A stretch of DNA of 6,119 bases, from positions 1 through 6,119 of the forward strand of contig DHNC01000013.1 in assembly GCA_002406115.1 (NCBI GenBank), read 5' to 3'. The notes below the pieces were generated by a model, which was not told where the DNA came from, ran no database searches, and saw only the letters and a list, made by a program, of their open reading frames with translations. Position 1 is the first letter of the stretch. Each line of letters begins with the position of its first letter. Below are positions 4,057 through 6,119 of the stretch, piece after piece. A program made the translations under genes and the position numbers. Source of the DNA: Christensenella sp. UBA4626. Lineage in GTDB: Bacteria; Bacillota; Clostridia; Christensenellales; UBA1242.

Positions 4057-5699
4057 TGATTTTTTTAGGCGTAGGGATATCCTATGCCTATTTTACTGCC
4101 CGAGCGAGTGCCGGTGATGAAATAAAGTTTGCAAATATTAGTGCAGATTTTGTCACGGCTACCGACCAAGTTTACACAACCGAATTGTTGACCAGTCAGT
4201 TGGGCAAAATCAAGCCTGGTGACAATATGAATTTGCAAACCCTATACCTCAAAAACACAAGCGATGTGGACGTTTATGCACTGATTGAAGTTGAGTTACA
4301 AGTGTTTAAGTACAACGAAAAAACTGCAAGTTACACCAGCAGCAGTTGGTACAATTTGGCTGGCACAATCATAACAGGCGACGCAACAACCACCACCGTT
4401 GAGGCAACTTTGCTTAAAACAAACGAAAAAGCCCAAGCCGCTTTAAAATTTTCAATCCCCGGTGAACTTGGCAACGAGTATAAGCGTGGCACTGCAACCA
4501 TTTCAGCCAAAGCCCATGTTATACAATCACTTTTAAAACCGGAAACAGGCGTCAGCACGGCAGTCACCGCCAGCCGCCTAATATACCAAAACAAAGACCA
4601 GCAAGATTACGTATTTTTGTCAGTTGACGGCGTGGAAAAATCCGTGATACTTCCAACCAGCAAAAAGGTTGCGGATGTAACAGTCGACGGCGTAACAACG
4701 GACAACACACCTGGTTGGTTTTATGACGCCGATTGCACCCAGTACGCCTATGACACGGACACTCTCGCACCATCCACAAAACTTTACACCAAAACCGCAA
4801 CGCTAGACAAACTCAACATAACAACCAACACTGACGGCACTGCAACCATATCAAAAAGCACAGACATTGCCATTGGAGATGTCGTTATTCCACGCACATA
4901 CACAACCGGCGGCACAACTTACACTGTAACAACGATTGACCAATACGCTTTTAGTTTAAATACGTCATCAACTGGAAACACTTTAAACACTTCCTTGACT
5001 AGCATAATTCTACCAAATACTATTTTATCTTTTGGAACGTGTGCTTTTTCAGGTTGTAGCAAGATAAAAGAATTTAATTTTCCGAAAACATTTAAATCAA
5101 TAGGTTCATATTGTTTCAGATTTTGCACATTTGAAAACATAGATTTGCCAGAAAATATTGATATTGGTGGCGGAGCGTTTATATTTTGTATAATAAAAGA
5201 AATCGTGATACCCAAAAATGCGCAAATGTATTTTGATACATTCTGGGCTTGTAAATCCCTTGAAAAAGTAACAATTGAGGAAGGTGTTACATCAATTCCG
5301 TCAAATTGTTTTAGGGCAAACACTAGTTTAAAAACTGTCATAATGTCACAAACGATACAATCTATCACCGATTATGCATTTATAGAATGCGAGTCATTGC
5401 AAAACATTGTTTTACCACAATCTCTAATATATATCGCAAAAGAAGTGTTTAAAGGATGCACCTCTTTGACTAGTATAATAATTCCATCATCAGTTAAAAC
5501 TATTGGAACAAATGTGTTTAGTGGGTGCACAAATTTGAGCATTTATTGTGAGGCAAGTTCAAAGCCAAGCGGTTGGGCGGATACATGGAACCCGTCAGAC
5601 TGCCCAGTAACATGGGGTTACACCAGCACAACAAGTGCGGCGAATTTAACTTTAGACATGGTCGCCATTTTGCCCAGCAAACAAAAATGGGATGAATAG
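4047..5699 (+). CDS. Secreted BspA-like leucine-rich-repeat protein with TasA/camelysin-type N-terminus (550 aa from this ATG)
   Basis: This is a predicted exported surface or matrix protein with a ligand-binding LRR body. Residues 1-14 are hydrophobic and end in SYA-YFT, the signature of SipW-processed TasA/camelysin proteins, with cleavage probably after A14. About 20-160 form a beta-rich camelysin-like domain. Residues about 185-250 hold a Listeria-Bacteroides-type repeat (PGWFYDADCTQYAYD ... LYTKTATLD). About 279-496 contain eight full LRR_5 repeats of 21-23 residues (I-x-x-I-x-I-P ... AF-x-x-C-x-x-L) plus one irregular leading unit. The array is capped by IYCEASSKPSGW and a short tail with no LPXTG or membrane anchor. 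From this ATG the signal peptide lacks basic residues and there is no ribosome site, so the real start is probably 3974, currently out of frame because of the G-run. The LRR part has far lower GC than the rest. The gene has its own promoter and terminator and is flanked by inverted MITE-like copies. Confidence 0.88.
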   Translation: MIVVIFLGVGISYAYFTARASAGDEIKFANISADFVTATDQVYTTELLTSQLGKIKPGDNMNLQTLYLKNTSDVDVYALIEVELQVFKYNEKTASYTSSSWYNLAGTIITGDATTTTVEATLLKTNEKAQAALKFSIPGELGNEYKRGTATISAKAHVIQSLLKPETGVSTAVTASRLIYQNKDQQDYVFLSVDGVEKSVILPTSKKVADVTVDGVTTDNTPGWFYDADCTQYAYDTDTLAPSTKLYTKTATLDKLNITTNTDGTATISKSTDIAIGDVVIPRTYTTGGTTYTVTTIDQYAFSLNTSSTGNTLNTSLTSIILPNTILSFGTCAFSGCSKIKEFNFPKTFKSIGSYCFRFCTFENIDLPENIDIGGGAFIFCIIKEIVIPKNAQMYFDTFWACKSLEKVTIEEGVTSIPSNCFRANTSLKTVIMSQTIQSITDYAFIECESLQNIVLPQSLIYIAKEVFKGCTSLTSIIIPSSVKTIGTNVFSGCTNLSIYCEASSKPSGWADTWNPSDCPVTWGYTSTTSAANLTLDMVAILPSKQKWDE

Positions 5700-5742
5700 A
5701 GGTTAAATATCTAAAAATAAATGATGTTTAAAATGTGAATAC

Positions 5743-5772
5743 AAAAAGTACCAAGCATTTTGGTACTTTTTT
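5743..5772 (+). terminator. Intrinsic terminator of the LRR gene
   Basis: AAAAAGTACCAA (5743-5754) pairs perfectly with TTGGTACTTTTT (5760-5771) around a 5-base loop, followed by a T-run. It lies 43 bases after the stop codon. Confidence 0.92.
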
Positions 5773-5786
5773 GTTGTGCTTTTTGC

Positions 5787-5954
5787 TCTCGTGTCCCCTT
5801 GTGAGGGGAAGGTTGGTGTGAATGAAATGAACACCAAAGGGTAGTTATGATATTATCCTTATTTAAAAGCCAAATATACGAGGACTTAAATAAACTACCC
5901 TTTGTTAAAACGACAAGCGTTTTACCAACCTTCCCCTCACAAGGGGACACGAGA
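5787..5954 (-). mobile_element. MITE-like element, copy B (168 bp), inverted relative to copy A
   Basis: The terminal inverted repeats 5787-5816 and 5925-5954 are identical over all 30 positions, better preserved than in copy A. Read on the - strand it aligns along its whole length with 3609-3774. About 11 differences lie outside the hairpin at 5815-5835; that hairpin is diverged in sequence but keeps its stem (GGTGT...ACACC). The inner stem AAAGGGTAGTT/AACTACCCTTT and the tip pairing TTATTTAA/TTAAATAA are conserved. It begins 14 bases after the terminator of the LRR gene and encodes nothing credible. Confidence 0.87.
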
Positions 5955-6119
5955 TAAGCCGTTGCGAAGCATAGAGATGTTTCGGCTACGCTCAACAAAT
6001 GAACTCGTAAACTCGTTATTCATGTGTTTTGCTTCGTTGCACTTCGCTCAACATGACAGTTGGTTTTGCTCAACATGACATCGTCGCACATTTATCTTAG
6101 TAATTCCATATCCCCGAAG
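5955..6119. repeat. Gene-free repeat-derived tail
   Basis: No gene is visible here. GCTCAACATGACA occurs twice (6046-6058 and 6068-6080). ACTCGTAAACTCGT (6003-6016) is identical to 3730-3743 in copy A and is again flanked by a short inverted repeat (ATGAA 5999-6003, TTCAT 6019-6023). CTTCGTTGCACTTCG resembles the dispersed repeats around copy A. The stretch looks like accumulated intergenic repeat fragments. Confidence 0.5.

Noticed and set aside
4919..5368. 149-aa reading frame antisense to the LRR array
   Set aside because: It is a product of the AT-rich LRR codons on the opposite strand. The sense frame has clear LRR_5 periodicity and the antisense frame has no promoter or ribosome site.
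5640..5699. Cell-wall sorting signal at the C-terminus of the LRR protein
   Set aside because: The last 25 residues have no LPXTG motif, hydrophobic stretch or basic tail, so covalent sortase anchoring is not supported.
5711..5998. 95-aa reading frame on the - strand
   Set aside because: It runs straight through element copy B and its terminal repeats, has no ribosome site and also covers a strong terminator hairpin. It is repeat DNA read as protein.

Overview
The window looks like a chromosomal segment from a low-to-moderate-GC, spore-forming Firmicute, most likely an uncultured gut-type Clostridia. The evidence is a complete SpoIVB sporulation protease, a BclA-type collagen-like protein, strong AGGAG ribosome sites, short hairpin-plus-T terminators and a BspA/LRR surface protein behind a TasA/camelysin-type export domain. 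The genus cannot be read from this sequence.

Layout. Positions 20-613 (-) encode an unassigned, very hydrophobic membrane protein. Positions 827-1621 (+) encode a collagen-like protein with 35 uninterrupted Gly-X-Y triplets and a C-terminal beta-type domain; a possible late-sporulation promoter and a perfect 9-bp inverted repeat lie upstream. It converges on spoIVB (1765-2985, -), and one bidirectional terminator separates the two. Divergent from spoIVB is rpsO (3216-3473, +), with a strong extended -10 promoter, a leader of about 75 nt and a UUCG terminator. From 3500 to about 3930 there is no gene, only layered repeats including a 166-bp MITE-like element. A large secreted LRR protein follows (4047-5699, +), then its terminator, a second copy of the same element in the opposite orientation (5787-5954), and repeat-derived DNA to the end of the window.

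The most interesting part is the LRR locus. A run of ten G residues (4011-4020) lies between a promoter-proximal ATG (3974) and the long reading frame. In the 10-G state that ATG runs into a stop after 20 codons. Losing one G (or gaining two) would fuse it in frame to the LRR protein and restore a basic N-region on a signal peptide that otherwise has none. This has the structure of a slipped-strand ON/OFF switch, caught OFF. The LRR array is also a sharp low-GC block (about 27-35% by hand count) inside a gene that is otherwise 43-53% GC, which suggests exchange of the ligand-facing cassette. The whole unit is bracketed by inverted copies of a hairpin-rich element, one arm of which has changed sequence while keeping its pairing.

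The left half (collagen-like protein and SpoIVB) fits a sporulation and spore-surface theme, rpsO is housekeeping, and the right half is a variable surface-protein island inserted behind it.
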